A stretch of DNA of 59,527 bases, taken from positions 1 through 59,527 of the forward strand of contig NZ_LGHK01000060.1 in NCBI RefSeq assembly GCF_001908235.1, read 5' to 3'. The stretch's first letter is position 1. Each line of letters begins with the position of its first letter. The notes under the pieces were generated by a model that was given only the letters and a program-made list of their open reading frames with translations, searched no databases and was not told the origin of the DNA. Source of the stretch: Bradyrhizobium sp. NAS96.2 (GTDB lineage Bacteria; Pseudomonadota; Alphaproteobacteria; Rhizobiales; Xanthobacteraceae). Shown here piece after piece: positions 17,996 to 26,749 of this stretch. The position numbers and the translations under genes are program-made.

Positions 17996-19219
17996 ATGGT
18001 AACGGCCGAACCCAACCCACCTGCCTCACCGCCCCGAATCCCTGCGGGAATCTGGGCGCTGGGCTTCGTGTCGATGCTGATGGACATCTCGTCGGAGATG
18101 ATCCACGCGCTGCTGCCGGTCTATCTCGTCACCGTGCTCGGCACCTCGATGGTGACGGTCGGCTTCATCGAGGGCATCGCGGAAGCGACCGCCTCGATCA
18201 CGAAAATCTTCTCAGGCGCGTTGTCTGACTGGCTCGGCAAGCGCAAGCTTCTGGCGGCAATCGGCTACGGACTTGCCGCCTTCACCAAGCCGGTATTTCC
18301 GCTGGCGCCGACGGTCGGCTGGCTGATTGCCGCCCGCTTCATCGATCGCGTCGGCAAGGGCATCCGCGGCGCGCCACGCGACGCGCTTGTCGCCGATATC
18401 GCGCCCGCCGAATTGCGCGGCGCGAGCTTCGGCCTCCGGCAGTCGCTCGACACGGTAGGCGCCTTCGTCGGTCCCCTGCTCGCCATCGCCCTGATGTGGG
18501 TCAGCGCCGACAATTTCCGCGCGGTGTTCTGGCTCGCCGTCGTTCCGGCCTTCCTCTCGCTCGCCCTGATCGTGCTTGCCGTCGAAGAGCCGAAGCGTCA
18601 CGCCGACGATGGCGGGACGAAAAACCCCCTGAGCCTCGCCGCTGCGAAGCAACTCGGGACATCCTACTGGCGCGTGGTCGGGATCGGCGTCGCATTCACG
18701 CTCGCCCGCTTCAGCGAAGCGTTCCTGATCCTGCGCGCACAAGATGTCGGACTTGGCGCGATGTGGGTCCCCGCGGTGCTCGTGCTGATGAACATCGTCT
18801 ATGCACTATCGGCCTATCCGGCCGGCGTGCTGTCCGACCAGATCAACCGCACCGGCCTGCTCGCACTCGGGCTCGTCTGCCTCGCCGCCGCCGATCTTGC
18901 GCTGGCCACCCTTGCGAATCTCGGCGGGCTGGCGCTCGGCGTCGTCCTTTGGGGTCTGCACATGGGACTGACGCAGGGCCTGTTCGCGACGCTGGTCGCC
19001 GATGCCTCGCCCGCTTCGCTGCGTGGCACCGCCTACGGGTATTTCAACCTGCTGACCGGCGTCGCGATGCTTGGCTCGAGCGTCATCGCAGGCGCGCTGT
19101 GGGACGCGCTTGGCCCTGCGGCCACGTTCCTTAGTGGTCTCGGCTTTGCCCTGCTGTCGCTCGCCGGACTGCTCGCGATCGATACGATCAGCAAGCGTGC
19201 GAACGATCAAGACCGTTGA
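17972..19219 (+). CDS. MFS transporter, substrate unknown
   Basis: A 415-residue twelve-helix permease of the inner membrane. The loop motif between helices 2 and 3 appears as SDWLGKRKLL, and RFIDRVGKGIRGAPRDALVA sits between helices 4 and 5, a variant seen in one broad group of bacterial MFS exporters. The start is uncertain: ATG 17972 has no ribosome site, while AGGAGG at 17990-17995 directly abuts in-frame ATG 17996. The 5' region overlaps the structured leader. No neighbouring catabolic gene hints at a substrate. Confidence 0.82.
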   Translation: MADCPVRRMVTAEPNPPASPPRIPAGIWALGFVSMLMDISSEMIHALLPVYLVTVLGTSMVTVGFIEGIAEATASITKIFSGALSDWLGKRKLLAAIGYGLAAFTKPVFPLAPTVGWLIAARFIDRVGKGIRGAPRDALVADIAPAELRGASFGLRQSLDTVGAFVGPLLAIALMWVSADNFRAVFWLAVVPAFLSLALIVLAVEEPKRHADDGGTKNPLSLAAAKQLGTSYWRVVGIGVAFTLARFSEAFLILRAQDVGLGAMWVPAVLVLMNIVYALSAYPAGVLSDQINRTGLLALGLVCLAAADLALATLANLGGLALGVVLWGLHMGLTQGLFATLVADASPASLRGTAYGYFNLLTGVAMLGSSVIAGALWDALGPAATFLSGLGFALLSLAGLLAIDTISKRANDQDR

Positions 19220-19405
19220 GGAGACGTCAGGCGAACTACACGACCAGCAGCGGCCTGACCTCGCCACCGAAGGCCGGTGATCGAACAATACCTAGCGCAG
19301 GTCCACAGCCGGGTTCCGCATCCGCTCCCCACGATCTGGGATGCTAGGCGGCTTTTGTTGCATTGCACAATTGTGCATGCTGCTATGCAAACAAGTCCGT
19401 TGTAT

Positions 19406-19424
19406 CTGGCATCTGGTATACATA
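19406..19424 (+). promoter_or_regulatory. Operator-like site before the 50-residue protein
   Basis: CTGG-CATCTGGTATA-CATA keeps the left half and the 11-base spacing but has CATA where other sites have CCAR. TTGTAT (19400-19405) directly precedes it as a possible -35. A 14-bp palindrome, TGCACAATTGTGCA (19364-19377), lies 28 bp upstream and could bind a second factor. Confidence 0.5.
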
Positions 19425-19481
19425 GTTTGGCTGCAGATGATGCGCCGGCCCATTGCTGGCCTCCAGTGAAAGGGGACGACA

Positions 19482-19634
19482 ATGTCCAAGACGACTGCCA
19501 TCAAGACTTCCGCCATCGCGCTCGCGCCGGCCTCGACCCTGTTCAGCCGCCTGCTCGCCTCGATCGACCGCCTGCTGATGAAGAGCGCGGAGATCTCCAA
19601 CCGCAACGGCGACCTGCCGCGCTTCGGCCTCTGA
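19482..19634 (+). CDS. 50-residue protein of the oxalate regulon, unknown function
   Basis: ATG 19482 follows AAGGGG at seven-base spacing and encodes 50 residues from MSKTTAIKTSAIALAPASTL to NRNGDLPRFGL. The centre (LFSRLLASIDRLLMKSAEIS) would form an amphipathic helix. It has no Cys and no full membrane span. Its own operator-like site lies upstream and a very strong terminator follows 75 nt after the stop, so it is a self-contained transcription unit just before the transporter genes. No family recognised. Possible roles: transporter or enzyme modulator, or a small stress peptide (inference). Confidence 0.65.
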   Translation: MSKTTAIKTSAIALAPASTLFSRLLASIDRLLMKSAEISNRNGDLPRFGL

Positions 19635-19708
19635 GGCACAGCGATTTCCGGCGCTCTTCGCCGGGCGTGTTTCGCTGCAAGATGCGACCTGACATTGAAC
19701 CTTCGACC

Positions 19709-19739
19709 AATGGCCCCGATTTCCGGGGCCATTTTTTTT
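19709..19739 (+). terminator. Strong terminator after the 50-residue protein gene
   Basis: AATGGCCCCG (19709-19718) pairs perfectly with CGGGGCCATT (19724-19733), and the tail is an unbroken run of Ts. It isolates the small gene from the first oxalate transporter. Confidence 0.88.
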
Positions 19740-19818
19740 GCGCGCTGAACTAGTGTTCGCGCGGGCGCCCGAGTCTTCTGCGGCATATGCGCACGCTGCC
19801 CCTGCGACAGCTTGAACC

Positions 19819-19837
19819 TTGGCATATCGGATACCAA
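19819..19837 (+). promoter_or_regulatory. Operator-like site before transporter 1
   Basis: TTGG-CATATCGGATA-CCAA, with outer arms CTTGGCAT and ATACCAAG. TTGAAC (19812-19817), one base upstream, could be the -35. The start codon is 53 bp downstream. Confidence 0.58.
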
Positions 19838-19890
19838 GATGATCGCGCCGCGCCACAAGCAGAATGACAAAGCGCGCACTGGGAGGATGA

Positions 19891-21186
19891 ATGTCGGACA
19901 TGGTTCAGGCAACAGCGGCCCCCGCGGCCGCGCGTGTCAGCGACACCTATCGCTGGACGCAACTTGCGATCGGCGTCGCCGCAATGGTGATGATCGCAAA
20001 CTATCAATACGGGTGGACGTTCTTCGTGCCCGACATCCAGAAGAAATTTGGATGGGATCGCGCATCGATCCAGTGGGCCTTTACGCTCTTCGTGCTGTTC
20101 GAGACCTGGCTGGTGCCGGTCGAAGGCTGGTTCGTCGATAAATACGGCCCGCGCCTCGTCGTGCTGATCGGCGGCATCCTCTGCGCGATCGGCTGGGCGA
20201 TCAACGCGCAGGCGACCTCGCTGAACGGCTACTATCTCGGCATGATCATCGCTGGCATCGGCGCCGGCGGCGTCTACGGCACCTGCGTCGGCAACGCGCT
20301 GAAATGGTTTCCCGACAAGCGCGGGCTTGCAGCGGGCATCACCGCAGCCGGCTTCGGCGCGGGCTCCGCGCTCACGGTCGCGCCGATCCAGGCTATGATC
20401 AAGGACTCCGGCTTCCAGACCACCTTCCTCTATTTCGGTCTCGGCCAGGGCATCATCATCGTGCTGCTCGCCTTCTTCCTGCTCGCGCCGAAGGCCGGAC
20501 AGGTGCCGGCCGTCGTGCAGAACGCCAACATCATCCAGACCCGACGCAATTATCAGCCGACCGAAGTGCTGCGGCAGCCGATCTTCTGGCTGATGTACTT
20601 CATGTTCGTGATCGTCGGCGCCGGTGGGTTGATGGTGACGGCGAACCTGAAACCGATCGCGGTCGACTGGAAGGTCGACAGCGTGCCGGTGACGCTGATG
20701 GCGGTGACGATGACGGCCGTGACCTTCGCAGCCACGATCGACCGCGTCCTCAACGGTCTGACGCGTCCGTTCTTCGGCTGGATCTCCGACATGATCGGCC
20801 GCGAGAACACGATGTTCATCGCCTTCGGCATGGAAGGCATCGGCATCTGGATGCTCTATCTCTGGGGCCACGATCCGATCTGGTTCGTGCTGCTCTCGGG
20901 CTTTGTGTTCTTCGCGTGGGGCGAGATCTACTCGCTGTTCCCCTCGACCTGCACCGACACCTTCGGTGCCAAGTTCGCGACGACGAATGCGGGCCTGCTC
21001 TACACCGCGAAGGGCACCGCGGCGCTCCTGGTGCCGATCGCCAATTACATGCAGCAATCGTCGGGCAATTGGGACAACGTGTTCATCATCGCAGCCGGCG
21101 CCAACATCCTGGCCTCGCTGCTCGCGATATCCGTGCTCAAGCCATGGCGGAAAATCGTGGTCGCGAAATCAACCGCGATGGCTTAG
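19891..21186 (+). CDS. Oxalate/formate antiporter family MFS transporter, copy 1
   Basis: A 431-residue inner-membrane permease of the OFA family typified by Oxalobacter OxlT, which exchanges oxalate for formate. Features: IANYQYGWTFFVPDIQKKFG in helix 1, the helix 4 glycine-rich GIGAGGVYGTCVGNALKWFP, the loop GWISDMIGREN, and LLYTAKGTAALLVP in helix 11, whose Lys may correspond to the substrate-binding Lys of OxlT. ATG 19891 follows GGAGGATGA. It has its own operator and terminator. Exchange would import oxalate for frc/oxc and could export formate, although the fds enzymes can also consume it. Confidence 0.88.
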   Translation: MSDMVQATAAPAAARVSDTYRWTQLAIGVAAMVMIANYQYGWTFFVPDIQKKFGWDRASIQWAFTLFVLFETWLVPVEGWFVDKYGPRLVVLIGGILCAIGWAINAQATSLNGYYLGMIIAGIGAGGVYGTCVGNALKWFPDKRGLAAGITAAGFGAGSALTVAPIQAMIKDSGFQTTFLYFGLGQGIIIVLLAFFLLAPKAGQVPAVVQNANIIQTRRNYQPTEVLRQPIFWLMYFMFVIVGAGGLMVTANLKPIAVDWKVDSVPVTLMAVTMTAVTFAATIDRVLNGLTRPFFGWISDMIGRENTMFIAFGMEGIGIWMLYLWGHDPIWFVLLSGFVFFAWGEIYSLFPSTCTDTFGAKFATTNAGLLYTAKGTAALLVPIANYMQQSSGNWDNVFIIAAGANILASLLAISVLKPWRKIVVAKSTAMA

Positions 21187-21211
21187 GCAACGCGGCACTT
21201 CTGCTGACGAA

Positions 21212-21238
21212 AACGCCCGGCCAAAGCCGGGCGTTTTT
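21212..21238 (+). terminator. Terminator after transporter 1
   Basis: AACGCCCGGC (21212-21221), CAAA-type loop and GCCGGGCGTT (21226-21235) followed by TTTC. Confidence 0.85.
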
Positions 21239-21322
21239 CATTTTGCGGCACCGATCGCGAGCCCAGATCAGCCCAAAGCATGCCAGTTTTGCTGCGGCGC
21301 AGCAGAAAGATGGGCTTGCTTT

Positions 21323-21341
21323 CTGGGATATAGTATACCAA
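21323..21341 (+). promoter_or_regulatory. Operator-like site before transporter 2
   Basis: CTGG-GATATAGTATA-CCAA, preceded one base upstream by TTGCTT (21316-21321). The start codon of transporter 2 is 84 bp downstream. The second copy is therefore controlled separately from the first but by the same kind of site. Confidence 0.58.
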
Positions 21342-21425
21342 CCTCCCGCCAAGTGCTTGCGACGATACGCCACAATAATTGCGACACTGGGTCACAAGAA
21401 GACCAGGCGCGCTCGGGAGGATTTG

Positions 21426-22745
21426 ATGGTTTCCAGCAATACTGCCGCAACACAAGCTCAACCTTCGTTCAGCGGGTTCCGCTGGCTGCAGCTTGTCATG
21501 GGCATCGTCTGCATGGCGATGATCGCCAACCTGCAATATGGCTGGACGCTGTTCGTCGATCCGATCGACGGCGCGCATCACTGGGGCCGCGCGGCAATCC
21601 AGTTCGCCTTCACGATCTTCGTGGTGACCGAGACCTGGCTGGTGCCGGTCGAGGCCTGGTTCGTCGACAAATACGGCCCGCGGATCGTCATCATGTTCGG
21701 CGGCGTGATGATCGCGCTGTCCTGGGTGCTGAACTCCTACGCTGATTCACTCACCATGCTGTATGCCGCGGCGGTCATCGGCGGCATCGGCGCCGGCTCG
21801 GTCTACGGCACCTGCGTCGGAAATGCGCTGAAATGGTTTCCCGATCGCCGCGGCCTCGCCGCCGGCGCCACCGCCGCAGGCTTCGGCGCGGGTGCAGCGC
21901 TGACTGTGGTGCCGATCGCCAACATGATCGCCTCGAGCGGCTACCAGACCGCGTTCTTCGATTTCGGCATCGGGCAAGGCCTGATCGTGTTCCTGCTCGC
22001 CTTCTTCATCCAGAAGCCCGCCGTCTCGATCCCGCCGAAGAAGAAGCAGCTCAACCTGCCGCAGACCAAGATCGACTTCACGCCGCCGCAGGTGCTGCGC
22101 AGCCCGATCTTCTGGGTGATGTATCTGGTGTTCGTGATGGTCGCCTCCGGCGGCCTGATGGCGGCGGCGCAGATCGCGCCGATCGCGCACGACTACAAGA
22201 TCGCCACGACGCCGGTCTCGCTCGCCGGCTTCCAGATGGCCGCGCTGACCTTCGCGATCTCGCTCGACCGCATCTTCGACGGTTTCGGACGGCCGTTCTT
22301 CGGCTGGGTCTCCGATAACATCGGCCGTGAGCACACCATGTTCATCGCGTTCGGCACCGGCGCGCTGATGCTGCTGACGCTGTCGACCTGGGGCCACAAC
22401 CCGCTGGTGTTCGTGCTGGCCACCGCGGTCTATTTCGGCGTGTTCGGCGAGATCTACTCGCTGTTCCCGGCGACCTGCGGCGACACCTTCGGCTCGAAAT
22501 TCGCGACCACCAACAACGGCATGCTCTACACCGCGAAAGGCACCGCAGCGCTCCTGGTGCCGGCCGCCAGCATCGTTGCCGCCAGCTATGGCTGGCAGGC
22601 GGTGTTCGTGATCGCGGTCGCCCTCAATGCCACCGCGGCGCTGATGGCGCTGTTCGTGATCAAGCCGTTGCGCCGCGCGTTCATCAACGGCAACGAGGCG
22701 GCTGCGGCCGCAGCCGAGACCGCGACCAACGCCAAAACGGCCTGA
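21426..22745 (+). CDS. Oxalate/formate antiporter family MFS transporter, copy 2
   Basis: A 439-residue paralogue of the gene at 19891 with the same landmarks: IANLQYGWTLFVDPI, GIGAGSVYGTCVGNALKWFP, GWVSDNIGREH and MLYTAKGTAALLVP. ATG 21426 follows GGGAGG. A longer open frame from 20304 is an artefact that reads copy 1 out of frame before joining. The tail is rich in Ala and Glu. Retention of two diverged OFA proteins with separate promoters suggests different affinities or substrates, for example oxalate against formate or another dicarboxylate (inference). Confidence 0.88.
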   Translation: MVSSNTAATQAQPSFSGFRWLQLVMGIVCMAMIANLQYGWTLFVDPIDGAHHWGRAAIQFAFTIFVVTETWLVPVEAWFVDKYGPRIVIMFGGVMIALSWVLNSYADSLTMLYAAAVIGGIGAGSVYGTCVGNALKWFPDRRGLAAGATAAGFGAGAALTVVPIANMIASSGYQTAFFDFGIGQGLIVFLLAFFIQKPAVSIPPKKKQLNLPQTKIDFTPPQVLRSPIFWVMYLVFVMVASGGLMAAAQIAPIAHDYKIATTPVSLAGFQMAALTFAISLDRIFDGFGRPFFGWVSDNIGREHTMFIAFGTGALMLLTLSTWGHNPLVFVLATAVYFGVFGEIYSLFPATCGDTFGSKFATTNNGMLYTAKGTAALLVPAASIVAASYGWQAVFVIAVALNATAALMALFVIKPLRRAFINGNEAAAAAAETATNAKTA

Positions 22746-22786
22746 GATGTCGGCCTGATTCGACTGCCGGATTTCGGGAACTGATG

Positions 22787-22817
22787 GAGGCGCACTTCGG
22801 TGCGCCTCTTTCTTTTT
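22787..22817 (+). terminator. Terminator after transporter 2
   Basis: GAGGCGCAC (22787-22795), UUCG-type tetraloop and GTGCGCCTC (22800-22808), then TTTCTTTTT. Confidence 0.88.
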
Positions 22818-22824
22818 GACAAGT

Positions 22825-22843
22825 CAGGGATACCAGATACCAG
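22825..22843 (+). promoter_or_regulatory. Distal operator-like site before the CBS gene
   Basis: CAGG-GATACCAGATA-CCAG keeps the spacing and the right half but has CAGG in place of YTGG. TTGACA (22816-22821) lies three bases upstream, at the end of the preceding terminator. With the site at 22967 it gives the CBS gene two candidate control points. Confidence 0.42.
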
Positions 22844-22966
22844 ATACTTCCGGAACGACCGATGACCTGCCCCATCACTGGCGGTCCCAATCGTCTGAAA
22901 CGTCAGCTATTCTGCCTATTTTGGCTGTTTCCAGGTGGTAGATTTCTGCGACGGCGGCGTTGACAA

Positions 22967-22985
22967 TTGGCATTTTGTATACCAG
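22967..22985 (+). promoter_or_regulatory. Proximal operator-like site before the CBS gene
   Basis: TTGG-CATTTTGTATA-CCAG begins one base after a consensus TTGACA (22960-22965), so it occupies the promoter spacer. The start codon is 31 bp downstream. Confidence 0.6.
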
Positions 22986-23016
22986 AATCCCGCCAACGAT
23001 AACCAAGGAGGTTGCC

Positions 23017-23451
23017 ATGCAAGTCGGAGATATCCTGCGCAAGAAAACCCCTCGCGTCGCTACGGTTCGCATGAACGAGACGGTGGCGATCGCCGCGCAA
23101 CTGATGCGCGCCAGCAATATCAGCGCGCTCGTGGTGAAGGATGTCGTTCGCACCGAGGGCAACACCGCCGTCGGCATGTTCACCGAGCGCGATGTGGTGC
23201 GCGCGATCGCCGAGCACGGCGCGGCCGGTGCCAGCATGAAGGTCTCGCAGCTGGTCTCGGTGCAGCAGCTGGTGTCGTGCAGCTCGAGCGACACGCTCGA
23301 GCACATCCGTCACCTGATGACCAAGCACCACATTCGCCACGTGCCAGTGATCGACAATTACAGCCTGATCGGCGTCGTCAGCATGCGCGACATCGCGGCC
23401 GCGTTCGACGAGGAAACCGCCGCGTCGAAGAAGGACGCTGTGCCGGCGTAA
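23017..23451 (+). CDS. Two-CBS-domain protein
   Basis: A 144-residue stand-alone pair of CBS domains (about residues 8-60 and 75-130). The typical ends are GMFTERDVVRAIAEHG in the first and HIRHVPVIDNYSLIGVVSMR in the second. ATG 23017 is set by AAGGAGG. Such pairs bind adenine nucleotides or related ligands and regulate partner proteins. Its position behind the same operator family as the oxalate genes suggests a role in matching oxalate or CoA metabolism, or transport, to energy state (inference). Confidence 0.88.
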   Translation: MQVGDILRKKTPRVATVRMNETVAIAAQLMRASNISALVVKDVVRTEGNTAVGMFTERDVVRAIAEHGAAGASMKVSQLVSVQQLVSCSSSDTLEHIRHLMTKHHIRHVPVIDNYSLIGVVSMRDIAAAFDEETAASKKDAVPA

Positions 23452-23512
23452 CAAACATCCCGGCTGTCATTGCGCTCGGCCAGGCGCTGCGTGTGTGATC
23501 ACCGGCGCCTGA

Positions 23513-24694
<1,182 letters not shown>

Positions 24695-24721
24695 CTTCTG
24701 ACCGAAGCAGGAAATGTTATC

Positions 24722-24871
24722 CGTCACCCTGAGGTGCTCGCGAAGCGAACCTCGAAGGGCGACGGCCACCAGCTGGGCCGTTCATCCTTCGAGGCTCGCC
24801 GAGCGGCGCAATTGCGCCGCAAGGCTCGCGCCTCCAGCGACAAAGGCGTAGCCTTTGCGCGGGGATGACGG
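24722..24871. repeat. Interspersed repeat, family A, copy 1
   Basis: It begins CGTCACCCTGAGG, continues through CTCGAAGGG, CGACGG and CATCCTTCGAGGCTCG, and ends GGGATGACGG. A second copy is at 46309-46415 with the same ordered blocks. Multiple inverted segments (for example CCTTCGAGG against CCTCGAAGG) make it strongly foldable. Consistent with the palindromic intergenic repeats common in Bradyrhizobium. Confidence 0.75.
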
Positions 24872-24921
24872 TGCTCCAGCGTCATCTCGCGTTAGACGAC
24901 ACAAACGAGAAGAAGAAGCCC

Positions 24922-25890
24922 ATGAAAGCCTATGTGTACGGAGCCAATGGCCCTGAAATCACCGACGTCGCAAAGCCCGTGCCGAAGGGCACGCAGGTGC
25001 TGGTCAAGGTTCACGCCTGCGGGCTGAACCGCGCCGATCTCGGCATGACCAAGGGCCACGCGCACGGCGCAGCCGGCGGCGTCGGCACCGTGCTCGGCAT
25101 GGAATGGGCCGGCGAGGTTGCCGAGCTCGGCCCCGACGCCAAAGGCGTCAAGGTCGGCGACAAGATCATGGGCTCCGGCGGCGCCGCGTTCGCCGAATAC
25201 ACGCTCGCCGACCACGGCAGGCTGTTCCGCAGCCCTTCGAACATGAGCTTCGACGAGGCCGCCACCCTGCCCGTCGCACTCGCCACCATGCACAACGCCG
25301 TCGTCACCAACGGCGCGTTGCAGCCGGGACAGACCGTCATGATCCAGGGCGCGAGCTCCGGCGTCGGTCTGATGGCGATGCAGATCGCAAAGCTGAAGGG
25401 CGCCAAGCTCGTCGTGGGCTCCTCGACCGATGCGATGCGCCGCGGAAGGCTCAAGGAATTCGGCGCCGATCTCGCGGTGGATTCCAAGGATCCCGCCTGG
25501 GTCGATCAGGTGCTGCAGGCGACAGGAGGAGAAGGCGTCGATCTGATCGTCGACCAGGTCTCCGGATCGGTCGCCAACCAGAATTTGAAGGCGACCAAGG
25601 TCAAGGGCCGCATCGTCAATGTCGGCCGGCTCGGCGGCACCCATGGCGACTTCAACTTCGACCTGCACGCGGCGCGCCGCATCCAGTATATCGGCGTCAC
25701 GTTCCGCACCCGCTCGATCGAGGAAATCAGAGAGATCTTCGAGGAGGTGCGCAAGGACATCTGGCCCGCGGTCGAGGCGCGCAAGCTGCAGCTGCCGATC
25801 GACCAGGTCTACAAATTCGCCGACATCGGCAAGGCGTTCGAGCACATGGAAGCCAACAAGCACCTCGGCAAGATCGTGGTGACGCTGTAG
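24922..25890 (+). CDS. Quinone oxidoreductase-like medium-chain dehydrogenase
   Basis: A 322-residue zinc-independent MDR protein. A GroES-like N-terminal domain (HACGLNRADLG, GMEWAGEVAELG) precedes a Rossmann domain with the NADPH motif QGASSGVGLMAMQIAK, and the end is KAFEHMEANKHLGKIVVTL. Relatives reduce quinones or alpha,beta-unsaturated carbonyls with NADPH. ATG 24922 (MKAYVYGANGPE) is the family-like start; an upstream in-frame start at 24865 lies in the repeat. A worn copy of its 3' part reappears at 27480 after two accessory genes. Confidence 0.85.
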   Translation: MKAYVYGANGPEITDVAKPVPKGTQVLVKVHACGLNRADLGMTKGHAHGAAGGVGTVLGMEWAGEVAELGPDAKGVKVGDKIMGSGGAAFAEYTLADHGRLFRSPSNMSFDEAATLPVALATMHNAVVTNGALQPGQTVMIQGASSGVGLMAMQIAKLKGAKLVVGSSTDAMRRGRLKEFGADLAVDSKDPAWVDQVLQATGGEGVDLIVDQVSGSVANQNLKATKVKGRIVNVGRLGGTHGDFNFDLHAARRIQYIGVTFRTRSIEEIREIFEEVRKDIWPAVEARKLQLPIDQVYKFADIGKAFEHMEANKHLGKIVVTL

Positions 25891-26033
25891 CGGGGTGCGG
25901 ATTAGCTAAGCGCAATCCGCCATCTTCTGCCGGATGCACCGCGGATCATGCTGGAGCCTGTCATCGGGCCGCGCTTCGCGCGGACCCGGTGGACTAGTCC
26001 GCCCCCGCACTGCTATTGCGGAAGAAGCGCGAT

Positions 26034-26690
26034 CTAACCGCTCTGCGCCGCGGCATAGAACGCTCGGACCTTCGCCAAGTCCTTTGCGTGGGTGCCTTCT
26101 CGGTCGGTCTTCGTTTTTGAGTCAACGCCCGCAGGCCGGACCGACCGGATGGCTTGCTTGACATTGTCTGGTCCGAGGCCACCAGCGAGGATGACCGGGC
26201 TACGAACGGTCTCGACAATCGTTCGACTGATGCTCCAGTCGTGCGTCACGCCCTGCGCACCGATCTGGACGTCACCAATGCGATGACTATCAAGCAGGAT
26301 CCAGTCGACAATTCCATCATAAGCGCGCGCCACGTCCACCGCTTCAGGTCCCGTTACAGGTACGCTGCGCATGATTTTGGTTGTTGGCAGCAACCTTCGT
26401 AGCGCTACAACATGATCAGGCATGATCAATTCGTTTGAAGCGCCAAGATGCACGACGGGCGGATCAAGTTCCCTGACCATCCGTTCGATGAGGGCGACAT
26501 CCGCCGAGAGGAACAGCGCCGAAAGCACGGACGGTGCCCGGATCGCTTTCATGACAGCTGCTGCTTTGTGAACCGAAAGTTCGCGAGGGAACGCGCCGTC
26601 GCCGACGAGCACGCCGACATGATCCACACCGATCGCGGAAATCGCCTCGGCTTCGAACGGTGTCGCCACTTCGTAGATTTGCGTCAGCAT
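26034..26690 (-). CDS. TrpF-like (phosphoribosylanthranilate isomerase fold) protein lacking the catalytic Cys
   Basis: A 218-residue TIM-barrel protein. The C-terminal half is TrpF-like: VDWILLDSH holds the acidic catalytic position and VILAGGLGPDNVKQAI plus RPAGVDSKTKT the phosphate-binding part. The N-terminal catalytic motif of TrpF (KICG) is replaced by LTQIYEVATP, so the general-base Cys is missing. It is unlikely to catalyse the standard tryptophan step and no trp genes are nearby. ATG 26690 gives the best fit. Probably a repurposed paralogue acting on another phosphorylated sugar-like compound (inference). Accessory cargo with the RlpA-like gene. Confidence 0.7.
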   Translation of the reverse strand: MLTQIYEVATPFEAEAISAIGVDHVGVLVGDGAFPRELSVHKAAAVMKAIRAPSVLSALFLSADVALIERMVRELDPPVVHLGASNELIMPDHVVALRRLLPTTKIMRSVPVTGPEAVDVARAYDGIVDWILLDSHRIGDVQIGAQGVTHDWSISRTIVETVRSPVILAGGLGPDNVKQAIRSVRPAGVDSKTKTDREGTHAKDLAKVRAFYAAAQSG

Positions 26691-26749
26691 TGTTCTGCAC
26701 CAGCCCCACGCACTTGAATAGGAGCGACAGCCCTCGGTCAATAGCCGGT

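Noticed and set aside
20304..21425. An 813-residue frame joining the two transporter regions
   Set aside because: Its first part reads transporter 1 out of frame; only the part from 21426 is real.
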